Source of the DNA: Aphrocallistes beatrix
Taxonomy: Eukaryota; Porifera; Hexactinellida; Sceptrulophora; Aphrocallistidae
NCBI GenBank assembly: GCA_963281255.1
Contig: OY725489.1
Span: 2,976,001 to 3,040,000 of the forward strand
Reading direction: 5' to 3'
DNA length: 64,000 nucleotides
Numbering within the stretch: the stretch's first letter is position 1; the number at the start of each line of letters is the position of its first letter. Both the position numbers and the translations under genes were made by a program. The notes below the pieces were generated by a model. The model searched no databases and was not told where the DNA came from. It saw only the letters and a list, made by a program, of their open reading frames with translations. Positions 42,555-53,705 of this stretch are shown here, piece after piece.

Positions 42555-42790
42555 CCCTAAAAATATTGCAAGAAATAGTTTTATTGCATTTTTCCGTAGT
42601 ATCATGTCTTAAGAGTAACATACTAAATGTTTACCGAAATCGGAGTATCAGAAAGTGATTTGCCACGACCCCGTCGTTGGACCCCGGACTATAAAAATCG
42701 CCGGTTTTGAAAATTGAGTTCAACCATTCAAATGGTCGCAAATCAGTTTTTTATCGTCATATTATAGTGTATCTCAAGTCGCGAAGACTG
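42555..42790 (-). repeat. repeat C, copy 2
   Basis: Reverse of copy 1: TTGCAAGAAATAGTTTTATT, TTCCGTAGTATCATGTC, GACTATAAAAATCGCCGG. Around 42603-42618 it reads GTATCATGTCTTAAGAGTAA, the undisturbed version of the TTAA site into which the 44914-47499 element is inserted in copy 3. Confidence 0.85.
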
Positions 42791-42894
42791 TCCCCAGATT
42801 TTGCATTGAACAACGCGATCATGACTTTATAACCAGTGCTTTACATCACAACTGGGTCTTGGTTTGGTGCTGGAAACACCCTAGCATCAGGTTT

Positions 42895-43590
42895 TTAAAA
42901 TGGAATCCTCTTTGAACATGTACAAGCAGACCTCTTTCCGAGCCCGAAAATGCTGGAAGTGGTGTTACACCCGGTGAATGCATGCAGAAAAAGCAGGCTG
43001 TGGCAGATTTCGCCCCCAAGCACCTGCTTTATCACCTTTATATCATACACTACGGTTGGTTTCCCTTTATCCAAGCGGAAGTATATATATTTTGCATTGT
43101 TGTTTGGAGTGTATTGCAGCAACATAACCTATAGATCTGTATCCTCGCCTATGAGAGTTATTATCTTGGAGGAGGCCATTGATACTGCTACCTTCACAAT
43201 GTCAACATCGGCATCCTCCTCAACCTGAATTACATGGCACCTTCTTTCTCTCATACGTTCGGAAATGAGACGGATGAGGGGCTGTTTGTTGGCTTGATTG
43301 GAAAGGTAGTTCTCCCTATTACTACAGTCTCCGCCACGAAACTTCACCTTCTGAGGTGCTATTTTCAGATTATGATGTGAATGGGCATGGCTGATGATAT
43401 GGAGGTCACCCTGCACTCCTGAAAATAATCCACTGGAACTGTTCCACAGGCTGTAGTAGTCTCAGATGTAGCTGCAGAAAACAAGGATTCAACTGTTCTC
43501 AAGCATGCGGACGATGCCAAGATGACATTGGCGATATGAAAGAAGGAATTGCATCGGATGATGAAAAGATGGTATTGAAATGTTAACATA
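42895..43590 (-). pseudogene. PIN/XPG-like protein remnant of a repetitive arthropod family
   Basis: On the minus strand from 43416: KVKFRGGDCSNRENYLSNQ, NKQPLIRLISERMRERRC, VEEDADVDIVKVAV and TLIGEDTDL, then an in-frame stop (43126-43128) and VMLLQYTPNNNAKYIYFRL, DIKVIKQVLGGEICHSLLFL and HAFTGCNTTSSIFGLGKR. The acidic pattern (EDADVDI, GEDTDL, TGCNTTS for the usual TGCDTTS) is that of a repetitive family with a PIN-like nuclease fold seen in many invertebrate genomes. A preceding open frame (43365-43589) is in another frame. Its last Asp is replaced by Asn. The assignment to the PIN fold is from motif memory, so moderate confidence. Confidence 0.6.
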
Positions 43591-43726
43591 TCAATCCATC
43601 TATGCTAAAAATACATGAATACCACCAGTCGCAAACCATAATATTTTAAAATTAACGTTTAGACTATTTATATTAAGAAATTCGTACTCAGCAAGCATAG
43701 CCGAGAAAAACAAGGTGTCACTAGAT

Positions 43727-43931
43727 CAGGGGTTTATCTAGGTGCTCGGTCGGCACTTATAGGTGCCAGCCTGGTATCGTCCTAGGAACCAAGGTGCTTG
43801 CAGTGTGATTCGATTTTGGCGTCGGGTTGCTATCACCCCTGGAATTACAAGATAAGCCACTGTTTGGGTGCCATGTAACTTTTATCACCTCCAAAAAAGT
43901 GCCAGATTGGAAAATCCTAGATAAACCCATG
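43727..43931. mobile_element. hAT MITE, 205 bp
   Basis: Starts CAGGGGTTTATCTAGG, ends CCTAGATAAACCCATG, perfect 8-bp duplication CACTAGAT at 43719-43726 and 43932-43939. The outermost base pairing is imperfect on the right (CATG for CCTG). No coding sequence. Confidence 0.92.
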
Positions 43932-44031
43932 CACTAGATATGGTTTACACCAAATTTGGAGATCGGAATTTTTATATTCCAGGTTGTTGTGATAAGGAGG
44001 GCCATTTTTTTTTGCTCGAAATATAGTCAAT

Positions 44032-44751
44032 CATAGCCTACTGTATATAAGGCCTCACAGTAACTTGCGGATTTGGGACTAGGGATGCGGAGGAAGACCG
44101 TTGAACTAATACATGAGCTGCCTTAAATCATTTACAAAGCACAATAGAGCTTAGGAATGTATTATCAGCATATATAAATACGGTGATATTCGACAATGTA
44201 CCATATTGGTCACATTTGATAATTTGTCAAATATCTCATAAACTATTGAATTTAGAGGTCGAAATTATATTATCACTTAATAGGAAGTAGTATATTCGCT
44301 ATCAAATGGAATTACATTTGAATGTGTAGCCATTGCAGTTTTCAAGATATAACGCCAACTGACCAAAACACGTTTCCATAGCAACACTGGAATGTACCAA
44401 CATTCCATAAAAAAATTACAAATTTTTCATGTTAACCCATTCACATGGTTAATACGAAAAATTTGTTATTACAATAAAAACACTTAGAAATGCCCCTAAA
44501 CGGCCTCTGAAAATCACCAAATTTGTCACAAATATAACCTATTGCGCAACCATATGGTGACTAATCAAATTTTTAACAACGGATATTGGTACTTTGACAC
44601 CATATTTATATATGCTGATAATACATTCCTAAGCTATATTGTGCTTTGTAAATGATTTAAGGCAGCTCATGTATTAGTTCAACGGTCTTCCTCCGCATCC
44701 CTAGTCCCAAATCCGCAAGTTACTGTGAGGCCTTACATACAGTAGGCTATG
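44032..44751. mobile_element. palindromic element, 7-bp target duplication, second copy
   Basis: Termini CATAGCCTACTGTATATAAG and complement, arms at least 130 bp, nearly identical at their outer ends; duplication AGTCAAT at 44025-44031 and 44752-44758. Repeat C copy 1 (9443-9449) has a single AGTCAAT in the same context, an empty site. Related to 31921-32939. Confidence 0.95.
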
Positions 44752-45289
44752 AGTCAATATATATATCAAATTGCCGGTAATTTGAAAAAACATCTTTGCA
44801 ATCATTTGAAAGGTTAAACTCAATTTTCAAAACCGGCGATTTTTATAGTCCGGTGTCAACGACGGGGTCGTGGCAAACCACTTTCTGGTAAACTTTTAGT
44901 ATGTTACTCTTAACCCACGCTTGCCACAGGAATGTGTTGCGTCATTTCCGGTTTAAGCCATTTTCAATGGGGAAGCCATATAAGTTTGGGCATAGCATTC
45001 TATACATAAGGCAATGGCAGTCACCAAAAAACTAGTACCATGGATTCCTTAGTATATTCAATCCTAAAACCGCTAAATTTATACTGTTATTATCAACTAT
45101 ATAATTATTACATATTTTGTGTTCATGGGTTGATTAAATATTCATTTTGAAAATATTATGTAACCACAATATTTATATTTACTTCGCATACAACACTAGT
45201 GTATTACATTTACGTGTATATCATTTCTATTACTCATTTATAACGCCTCATTTGACAACACTAATTGCATGAATTAATATTTGGACGAG

Positions 45290-45443
45290 ATGTCTTGTGT
45301 CGCGCCTGGCTTTACTTCCAATTACAGAGGAGTAGAACACTCCATGAAGTTTTTCAATTTACCAAAAGATAGTGCTCTTCGTCGAAATGAAATTGAGCCA
45401 TTTCAAGTCCTGTGAAGACTACCAAAACTACAAGATTCCAAAG
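45290..45443 (+). pseudogene. THAP-domain exon remnant
   Basis: MSCVAPGFTSNYRGVEHSM then KFFNLPKDSALRRN is the first half of a THAP finger (C-x-P-G-x-x-SNY ... FFxLPKD), with the second Cys replaced by Phe. An in-frame stop follows after IEPFQVL. A good GT donor, CCAAAG-GTGAGT, ends the block at 45443. No transposase domain could be recognised downstream (45620-46010 has only short fragments such as EKTTVKFLKFIND). Confidence 0.7.
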
Positions 45444-46254
45444 GTGAGTGGTTTCTTAAGACATAAGTAATGTAATTATTCTAAATCATACATATACTCA
45501 AGTTTGTTAGAAACAATTGACTGAATTTAAAAAACTACGAAAAAGTGTTCACCTTCCCCCAATTTAGTGAATGCAATCCTCGTACTCCAAAAAAAGTTCA
45601 TAAGAACCTTATTTAATTTGGATAAATGCAATTTATTTAGAAGTGCCCCAAATTAACATCGAAAGCCTGCTGGCTATCAGCTTGGAAAGGCAAAATATAA
45701 ATTTGGCCCTTAAGGTTTCCCATGAGTCAACTTCTGTCGAACAGTTAGCTTACAACATGGAAAAAACAACTGTTAAGTTCTTGAAATTCATCAATGATGT
45801 TTGTTCAATGTGAATTGGGTAGAGAAGAATAGTCATTTTAACGACGATGTATCTGCACCCTTAGCAGAAATTTTAAAACTTTATTATGGCTCTTCCCATA
45901 CTAATCTTATTCATTTGGCATGTGCTACTCTGGAATTAGAACATTGTATACTTTGAGGAATTTTGCACATGCAGTACGTCACGGTTTGACATTCTACCAA
46001 AGCTTTTTTCACTGTATTCAACTGTTCATTATCTAATAAAGTTAAGACCTCTATATAATGCACTACCGTAGTATTGAAACATGATAATAGTAAACTAAAC
46101 TTGCTAAATTCAAGAACTGATTTAATAATATTATTTGTTTATTTAGTCAACTTCATCATGTTGTAAAGGTCCGAAATGTGTGACTATATCCTATTAGAAG
46201 GCCAGAGTGTGTGATTGTTCCTTATTACTCGTAGAAGTATATTGTTCCCTTATG

Positions 46255-47160
46255 ACGTCTCAGGTCAAGTCTGTCTCTCACGCGAAGCCAAGTCAATCTC
46301 AAGCTAAGTCAAGTATATCCTCAAGCTAAGTCAAGTATATCCTCAAGCTAAGTCAAGTCTGTCTCTCAAGCTAAGTCAAGTCTATCCTCAAGCTAAGTCA
46401 AGTCTGTCTCTCAAGCTAAGTCAAGTCTATCCTCAAGCTAAGTCAAGTCTGTCTCTCAAGCTAAGTCAAGTCTGTCTCAAGCTAAGTCAAGTCTGTCTCT
46501 CAAGCTAAGTCAAGTCTGTCTCAAGCTAAGTCAAGTCTGTCTCTCAAGCTCAGTCAAGTCTGTCCCTCAAGCTAAGTCAAGTCTATCCTCAAGCTAAGTC
46601 AAGTCTGTCTCTCAAGCTAAGTCAAGTCTGTCTCTCAAGTTCAGTCAAGTCTGTCTCTCAAGCTAAGTCAAGTCTATCCTCAAGCTAAGTCAAGTCTGTC
46701 TCTCAAGCTAAGTCAAGTCTATCCTCAAGCTAAGTCAAGTCTGTCTCTCAAGCTAAGTCAAGTCTATCCTCAAGCTAAGTCAAGTCTGTCTCTCAAGCTA
46801 AGTCAAGTCTATCCTCAAGCTAAGTCAAGTCTGTCTCTCAAGCTCAGCCAAGTCTGTCTCTCAAGCTCAGTCAAGTCTGTCTCTCAAGCTAAGTCAAGTC
46901 TATCCTCAAGCTAAGTCAAGTCTGTCTCTCAAGCTCAGCCAAGTCTGTCTCTCAAGCTAAGTCAAGTCTGTCTCTCAAGCTCAGTCAAGTCTGTCTCTCA
47001 AGCTAAGTCAAGTCTATCCTCAAGCTAAGTCAAGTCTGTCTCTCAAGCTAAGTCAAGTCTGTCTCTCAAGCTAAGTCAAGTCTATCCTCAAGCTAAGTCA
47101 AGTCTGTCTCTCAAGCTCAGCCAAATCTGTCTCTCAAGCTCAGCCAAGCCATTGTCTGCC
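46255..47160. repeat. 22-23-bp minisatellite, ~40 units
   Basis: Units CAAGCTAAGTCAAGTCTGTC + TCT and CAAGCTAAGTCAAGTCTATC + CT alternate over long parts, giving a 45-bp higher-order period; CAAGCTCAG variants are interspersed. High similarity indicates recent expansion. Lies inside the TTAA element, just left of the shared block. Confidence 0.93.
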
Positions 47161-47185
47161 ATCGAGAAATAGAAGTCCGTCTCAT

Positions 47186-47313
47186 TAGTACTTCTCGAAA
47201 TCCAATGTTTATTTTGTATTTATGAGCTTAATATTTATATTATGTCATATTTGTTTTCTTCAGAATAAAAATAATTACAAAGATCAAATATGTCTTGACA
47301 ATTAATGGTCATA
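47186..47313 (+). repeat. post-minisatellite block, copy 2
   Basis: Matches 11740-11873 (TAGTACTTCTCGAAATCCAA ... AATTAATGGTCATA). Here it lies between the minisatellite and the right end of the TTAA element. Confidence 0.85.
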
Positions 47314-47804
47314 TTTGTGAGTGGGCGTCACTTAAAATGCTTAATTAATCATATATAACGTATAAAGGATAAATGTGAATTTGAATATACTAAGCAATCC
47401 CTGGTCCAAAAATAATAGTGACTGCCATTGCCTTATGTATATAATGCTATGGTTTGGGGTTACTACTATAAATAGAAAAATCCCAAATGCTTTCAAGGGT
47501 TAAGACATGATACTACGGAAAAATGCAATAAAAAATTCTTGCAATTGTTTTATTGGGGTTTGGATTATTTGCTTTCTATTTTGACCTGAATATTTTAAAA
47601 ATGAGATACTCGGCGAGCATCTTCATGTATCAATGAATCAAGTTTTCTAATGATCGTAAATTTTTGTTTTTTCGCAAGATAGCCATAATACATGATGACT
47701 GCACTTTTTATTATTAGCACATACTCGAAGTTGTATTCGTTATTTTTTATTTTAAATTAACATATTCGTAATCAATTATTAGTAACCAGTAACCTTGTTT
47801 CTTG

Positions 47805-47965
47805 AAAGAAACAAGGGGTCACTCGATGCATTCAGGAAAAAATATGAAGATCGGAATGTTGTGACATTCCAGTCCGTTGCTAAGGAACGCTTAGATATAT
47901 TTTCTCTAAAAATGGTCAATATACACCTCAAAATTCTGGAAATTGAATGCTGAGAAGGAATATAT
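47805..47965 (+). repeat. repeat C, partial copy 4
   Basis: AACAAGGGGTCACTCGATG, GAAGATCGGAATGTTGTGAC and ATGGTCAATATACACCTC resemble the 5' part of repeat C copy 3 and of 41155-41395. Diverged. Confidence 0.55.
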
Positions 47966-49105
47966 TTATTAAAATTTAATAAAACTCTTCATTTGAAACA
48001 GTGATCGTTCACAAGTTTGGTTGATGATTAGTTGATGAAAATTCAGAATAGCCTATTTTACCTCAAAAGATAATTCTGAGAAAAGTATTCTCAAAGCTTT
48101 ATGTTATATTTGTACAAATATGAAGGACAAAATTCAATGATAATTGTCTTAGTGATAGCATGAATACCTCATAGTTATATATTATATGCCATAAAGGAAT
48201 ATATGATATTTATGTACGTAACAATTTGGTATAGTTTCAACGTCTCTCTACTTAGATTTTTTCAATTTGATAGGTAATACTATGTATCTTGTAAGATGGT
48301 TTATAATTTTCAATCCCTATCTGAAATATAATACTATTTGAAGATGGATAATTTGAAAACACAACTTGACTCGAAGATTTTAGAATTATACAAATATCAT
48401 ATCATTGAAATACCAAAATAGATTGTACTTTATCCCCTTTTATGTTTAATTCTATAGAAAGATTTTAATTTATGTAGAATATCTATGATAATAACTATTA
48501 TGTAAGACAATAAAGGGGGGAGAGGGAAATGCACGATTGGGAGATTTTGGACAGGGGTATCTTGCCTCTGGTATCCCATCAGGTGGCAACAGTGTTCTCG
48601 TTTCCACGATTCTTTTCTGCTCGCGACTATAGCAACATCCCATTTTGCAAGTGTATATAGATGTAGATAATAAATAAATTTGAATATGAATGTTTTAGTA
48701 ATGCTATTTATTTTGCTAGATTTTGTGATATTTGAATCTCTACAAATTATGGGTCATTTATTTTTCGATTAATTGATTCAAGTGTGTCTGTTGTGAAATG
48801 CTAAAGCAATAAATGATAAATGAGTAATGCAAATAAAATATGTTAGTGGATTAAAAGAATACTCTTTAGATTCAACGTAATGTGATACTAATTATATTTT
48901 AAATTCAAACTGAATATTTGATATTAAAGGAAATAATTTCTGATGTAATATGAAAAAAATCAATATTTCAGAAATTGAATTTAATGATAGCAATGTGATC
49001 TAATAATAGTAATAATAGAATCTGATCTAATAATAGTAACAATCAGGTTGCTTGGATACGTATTGAACAATGAAATATTTGCTAAATATAGCATCATCTT
49101 TGTAT
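47966..49105. other. non-coding, no gene recognised
   Basis: AT-rich sequence without open frames of interest or clear repeats. Confidence 0.55.
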
Positions 49106-49553
49106 ACAAGCGAGCTTCGCTTGCTTACGCTACCGCGATTGACGGACACTTTGTGTCAGCCGGAGGCTCCCTTCGGTCGCCTGGCATCACATTAGTTAAT
49201 TATAAGGGGGATAATATCCCTAAATACGCCTGTCCTACTGTTATAATCGATATCGCAAAGAAATCACCAAATTTATCAATTTTTAAAATTTTGATGGTAA
49301 GGATGACGTCATATCGAAGTGATGAATCATCATTTTTTATGATAGTTGTTGCATCATATGCGAAGTATGTTAGTATACTGATTCTATTAAAATTTCAGCC
49401 TTCTATCTCCTATAATGGCTGAGTTATGCTCGAATAACAGCATTGCTTAACTTTTAAAAATGTGACAATGACGTCATAATTCAATCAATTCGTTACAGAG
49501 ATATAATATATATACACAAATATTAATCGAGTTTTACTAGTAAGGATATATAT
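49106..49553 (+). repeat. family A, copy 4 (internal deletion)
   Basis: ACAAGCGAGCTTCGCTTGCT to CGAGTTTTACTAGTAAGGAT. The GAGTCGACATTTT to CTTTCTGC part is missing: AATGACGTCATAATTC is joined directly to AATCAATTCGTTACAG. Confidence 0.88.
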
Positions 49554-49554
49554 A

Positions 49555-50034
49555 CTCTAATCGGACATAAGTATTTGAAATCCTTACTATCTTCCATCAT
49601 AATTAGTGATAAAGTGGGTCTATTCATGAGTGAAATGTAATCAAACTGTTATAGATATTACAATTTAGATTTAAAATTCATATTCTACACATTTGAATTA
49701 CTCAGATTAGATGCCTTGTATTGATTAATTCACTTCCAAGATTAAGATTCATCAAACTGTGCAACTTTGTGCCACTACTCGTCATCATGTCTAATGGTAA
49801 TGGGAGTGAAAAGTGGCACAAAGTTACATAGATTGATAATAATTCAACTTATGAATGAATATAGTAATAGAAGACTTCAAACCTGAGTAATTCGTAGGTG
49901 TAGAATATGAATTTGAAATCGAAATTACAGTATCTGTTACAGTTTGATTACATATCTCTCCACGAATAGATCCACTTTGTAACTAGTTATGATGGAAAAT
50001 TGTAAGAATTTCAAATACTTTTGTCCGGTTAGAG
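49555..50034. mobile_element. palindromic TA-flanked MITE
   Basis: 480 bp; termini CTCTAATCGGACATAAGTAT and near complement; TA on both sides. Arms pair through most of the length, around a centre with GTGCCACTACTCG. Architecture and inner motifs resemble 23311-23771. Inserted beside the TA-rich end of family A copy 4. Confidence 0.88.
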
Positions 50035-50042
50035 TATATATA

Positions 50043-50582
50043 GGGTGTCTCAAAAGTTCTGCAACAAATGTTGCTGATGCATTATACATAGATAAATAGA
50101 TCGAATATTGCATTCCCAATGGCCTGCTTTTCTCAATTTATTTACAATGCTGGATCATATATATCGTTGTCTAGTAAAGAATATTTTTTATCTCAATAAA
50201 AAAACTCATATCCATGGTACAATTTACGTCTATACTTAAAATACTCGCGTTCTTATAGAAGATTTCCGTAACATAAATCAAAAGTAATAATATTATTTTA
50301 GTATTATGAATCAAATACAGAATATAGAAGTGATTAATGTAATATTTCATCAGAAAAATAGTGATCTTCAAACTTGACACTTTTGAGCCCCGAATTTTGG
50401 AGTAATTGGTATGTAGTTATTTAAAATTTTATAAGAAATGTTTTTTGCGTAATGAGTTGAGATCATTTCTATGCTAGAAGGGTGCTAGATTTCATTTATG
50501 GAGGCTAATTTGGAATACAATCAAGTGATCTTAGTCAAATTAACAAAGTAAAATTGGTTGTTGCAGAACTTTTGAGACACCC
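50043..50582. mobile_element. TA-flanked MITE (Tc1/mariner type)
   Basis: 540 bp; ends GGGTGTCTCAAAAGTTCTGC and complement, reaching AACAA; TA outside both. Only the outer ~28 bp pair well. The interior is AT-rich, non-coding. It follows the previous MITE after 8 bp and is followed by family A copy 5 after about 12 bp of TA. Confidence 0.88.
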
Positions 50583-50594
50583 TATATATATATA

Positions 50595-51142
50595 TAAGCG
50601 CGCTTCGCTTGCTTGCGCTGCGCGACTTGCGGACACTTTGTGTCCGCCGGAGGATCCCTTTAGTCGCCTACGGTCAACATTGATTAATTATATGGGAGAT
50701 ACCATCTACAAATACGTCTCTCTTACTATTATAATCGATATCGCACGAAAAAGCACCGAATTTGTCAATTTTTGAAATTTTGATGTTTAATGATGATGTC
50801 ATCACAGAGTGATGAGTCTTCATTTTCTGATGATAGTTACATTATATGTGTGGTATGTTAGTATACATATTCGATTAAAATTTCAGCCTTCTATCTCCTA
50901 TAATGGCTGAGTTATGCTCGAATAACAGCATTGCTTAACTTTTAAAAATGTGACAATGACGTCACAATTCCATGATGAGTCGACGTTTTGCTCTGAGTTC
51001 AGAACTTACTGGAGCCATAGCCAAAAGACTCCCACATGCCAAAAATTAGCTTTCTGTGCCTTGCAGTTTCTTCAATCAATTCGTTACAAATATATATATA
51101 TGCATACATATAGATTAATCTAGTTTTAATAGTAAGGATATG
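50595..51142 (+). repeat. family A, copy 5, complete
   Basis: Starts AAGCGCGCTTCGCTTGCTTG and ends TAGTTTTAATAGTAAGGATA. It contains all family landmarks, about 548 bp; the best single reference copy in the window. Confidence 0.9.
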
Positions 51143-51221
51143 TAGCCCTTTTTACATATTATTAGTTCTATTTAGAAATTATTACCTTTTTAGCATAATT
51201 AGCATCACACAATTTTATAAT

Positions 51222-53510
51222 GTCAGATATTGAAGAAATACTTCAATTCCATCCTCAGGATTTGCCTTCGAATCATATCCCAGTTGAATTAAACTCTGCT
51301 AGCTCTGATTCAGAATCGGAAGTTGGTTTAGATTCTTCTACTCTAAACACTCCAGCAACTCCGGGAACTCCTATTACTCCCTAATCGAATCTGGCTGCGT
51401 CTGTCTCTGCAGTGATTTCTCAGATATCGACACCCCCACAAGTTCTTCCTTGACGACTGAGAATAGGGTGTACAAAAGAAATCCCACCCAGGCAAGTTTA
51501 CTATAGGGGTTGGTCCGAAAATAGCCTTATAACAAGCACCCTCCCAAAGAACTAAGAAAATTTCACTTCAAGGTCTTCTAGCTTTTGTAAAAGTCTAGAT
51601 TATCCAAGGACTCCAGTCTCACATAACATCAAACTGAAAGAGAACACAAAGGTTTCCTCGAAGCCAGCTTTCGCTCCGCATGGTGTTGAGATAATGAACA
51701 TGACTATACTAAATCAAATATTCTCTCTCTTGCCTGTGTCCGGAATCTGGGTGTTCTGGCAGAGTCACGCTTCATAATCTCCCATACTCTGCCGGACTGC
51801 AATCTTATTTCATACTCCACTGCAGGTCCTGTCATGCTGTCATCCTCAAATCCTCGAATTATCTCAATATTGGAGAATCTCCATCAGATGCAGTAAATAA
51901 CGCAAATATGCTTGTTCGAAGGCAAAATGAAGTGAGCACTTGTGCTCTACTAGTTGTTCATGTCACACCAATGAGCTGGCAGGGCTTTCTCCTCACATGT
52001 GCACTGATGAATCTTCCGATACCAGGACAGAACCTCAACCAGCTTGCCCTAGACAAGCTAATTACAGCCTCAGCATTCGTCTCTGATATGCCAATGCCAC
52101 TTGCAGCTTCAGAAGTGAGACAACGCCCCGATACTCAACCATCAAACATCCCAGGAGCTTTCAGATGTGATGTTAGCTTTGACGCCAGCTGGTACAAGCG
52201 GGGCCACTATTCCAATCAGGGATTTGGTGCTGCTATTGACTCATAATCCGGGAAAATCTTTGATTACGAACTCTATCAGAGAGTTTGCAAGAATTTTTCT
52301 CAGTGGCCTCCTGAAATAACATCCAATCAACCAGATGAGTTCGCTGAATTATGGGAATAGCACAAGGACAACTGTCCTCCAAACTTTTCCGACAGTATTC
52401 AGGCGATGGAAGGTTCAGCTGCTGTGGAGATATGGAATCGGTCTTTCGAGAACAACCTCGTGTACATGACTACATCAGCGATGGAGACTCGTCTAGCTTC
52501 AAAAGGGGTGAGAGTTCAGAACCTTATGGGGAATTCAAAGTAGTCCGGAAAGAAGAATGTTTGGGCATCTTCGGAAGATGTTTAACACGACACCTGAAGA
52601 AAAAGTTCTCTAGTTTCAAGGGCATCGGACCAACCAGAGCCGAGAGAATTGGCCAACTCGATGCATTAGTAGTTGTGCAAAACAGAGGGAGTGCTCCTGC
52701 GCTAATTCGATCAGCTCTGTGGATCATGCTCGACCATCTAGTGGAGATTCACACGCACTAGCATTGATCAGATTGATCACACGCACTAGCATTGATAGTT
52801 AGTGCTATTATAACAAGGCCATTGCAGAGAACACCAATGATCCCTCTATTCCGATCTCCCCACTACGCAAGCCATATCTTACCCAGGACGAGCTAATGCG
52901 AGCAAAGGACGTATTTGAGACCTTCCCTTCTCTTACAACATTTTCAGGCGTTGTATTGGGAAAAAACAGAGAACTCGAACGAGTCTCTGCATTCAGTTAT
53001 ATGGCAAAACTCTCCAAAAACGAAGTACGTTGGACAGAAGTCCATCGAAGCTAGCACCTCCCTCGCTGTCAGTAAATTCAATAAGGAAAGCATGGCATTG
53101 GCATCTGTGTTACAGGCATTATCTATACCCGCTTCACAGTATACTCTACTCCATTTCACTCAGAGAGATCAAAACCATAACCACAAACGTGAACGTGCAA
53201 TCCTGGACTCCCAGAAGAGGAGGAGACGCCAGATGGATGCACGAAAGGATACCGCTGAATCCTCTCGCAGACGAAGGGGAAATGATTCAGCATACCTGAC
53301 TGATCAGTTCGGAATAGAGGCCAAGGATAATGAGATTTGCGCTGAATGCCAACAGAAGGATTGTCCAATCGACCCGAAACGGAAGATTGATGGTTGGTGG
53401 GCTATGATCTCTGTCAAGGGTGGTTCGATGGCGGATGTGTCGGAGTGTCTAATGTCAAGAATTTAGGGGATGACCCTTTCTTTTGTCCAACGTGTACATA
53501 TAGCGTTTCA
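51222..53510 (+). pseudogene. Mutator-like transposase with C-terminal PHD finger, decayed
   Basis: Segments in order: an acidic/Ser-rich start (MSDIEEILQFHPQDLP, 51222) ending at a stop; VEIMNMTILNQIFSLLPVSG (about 51690); MSWQGFLLTCALMNLPIPG; GAFRCDVSFDASWYKRGHYS with the first catalytic Asp (about 52160-52220); then SDGDSSSF (about 52477) and the family's YG..VVRKEEC; KGIGPTRAERIGQLDAL; SNESLHSVIWQNSPKTKYVG (about 52960-53040). Finally EICAECQQKDC and, in another frame, YDLCQGWFDGGCVGVSN and FFCPTCTY form a PHD finger. This is the order of the Mutator-like transposase domain proteins found in many invertebrates. Several frame changes and stops. A short duplication, GATCACACGCACTAGCATTG, lies near 52765-52790. 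No terminal repeats identified. Confidence 0.8.
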
Positions 53511-53705
53511 CAGTATACAGTGTGACACGATGAATTTGGGAAAATGTTTAAGTGTATTTTTCTAACTAAGTAATAACTTACTTTTTCTAAAACCAAACCA
53601 CATGCAAAACATATATCACTACACTATAATATCCACTAGTACTTAATCTTCTGACCTTTACCAAAACTACCCTTTTCTTCATTGACCCCCAATATGGCCT
53701 CAAAA

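Larger units (their letters stand above)
44914..47499. mobile_element. TTAA-inserted element with THAP exon and minisatellite (Kolobok- or piggyBac-like)
   Basis: 2586 bp starting CCCACGCTTGCC and ending GGG, with TTAA on both sides (44910-44913 and 47500-47503). About 115 bp of each end pair imperfectly; the best paired run is TGCCATTGCCTTATGTATA and its complement. The empty site is present in repeat C copy 2 (42603-42618). Inside are a THAP-domain exon (45290-45443), decayed AT-rich sequence and a long minisatellite. TTAA is used by both piggyBac and Kolobok; a THAP domain favours Kolobok by known family traits. Confidence 0.85.
43705..47600 (+). repeat. repeat C, copy 3, with three nested insertions
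   Basis: Pieces at 43705-43726, 43932-44031, 44752-44913 and 47500-47600 together match copies 1 and 2 in order. Inserted are a hAT MITE (43727-43931), a 7-bp-duplication element (44032-44751) and a TTAA element (44914-47499). Copies 1 and 2 give the empty sites for the last two. Confidence 0.85.

Noticed and set aside
46255-47160. Possible CRISPR array
   Set aside because: Units of 22-23 bp follow each other without spacers and the genome is eukaryotic; this is a minisatellite.
50595-51142. Family A as a Helitron
   Set aside because: Hairpin-rich end is suggestive, but I could not find a CTRR terminus or show insertion without duplication; left unclassified.
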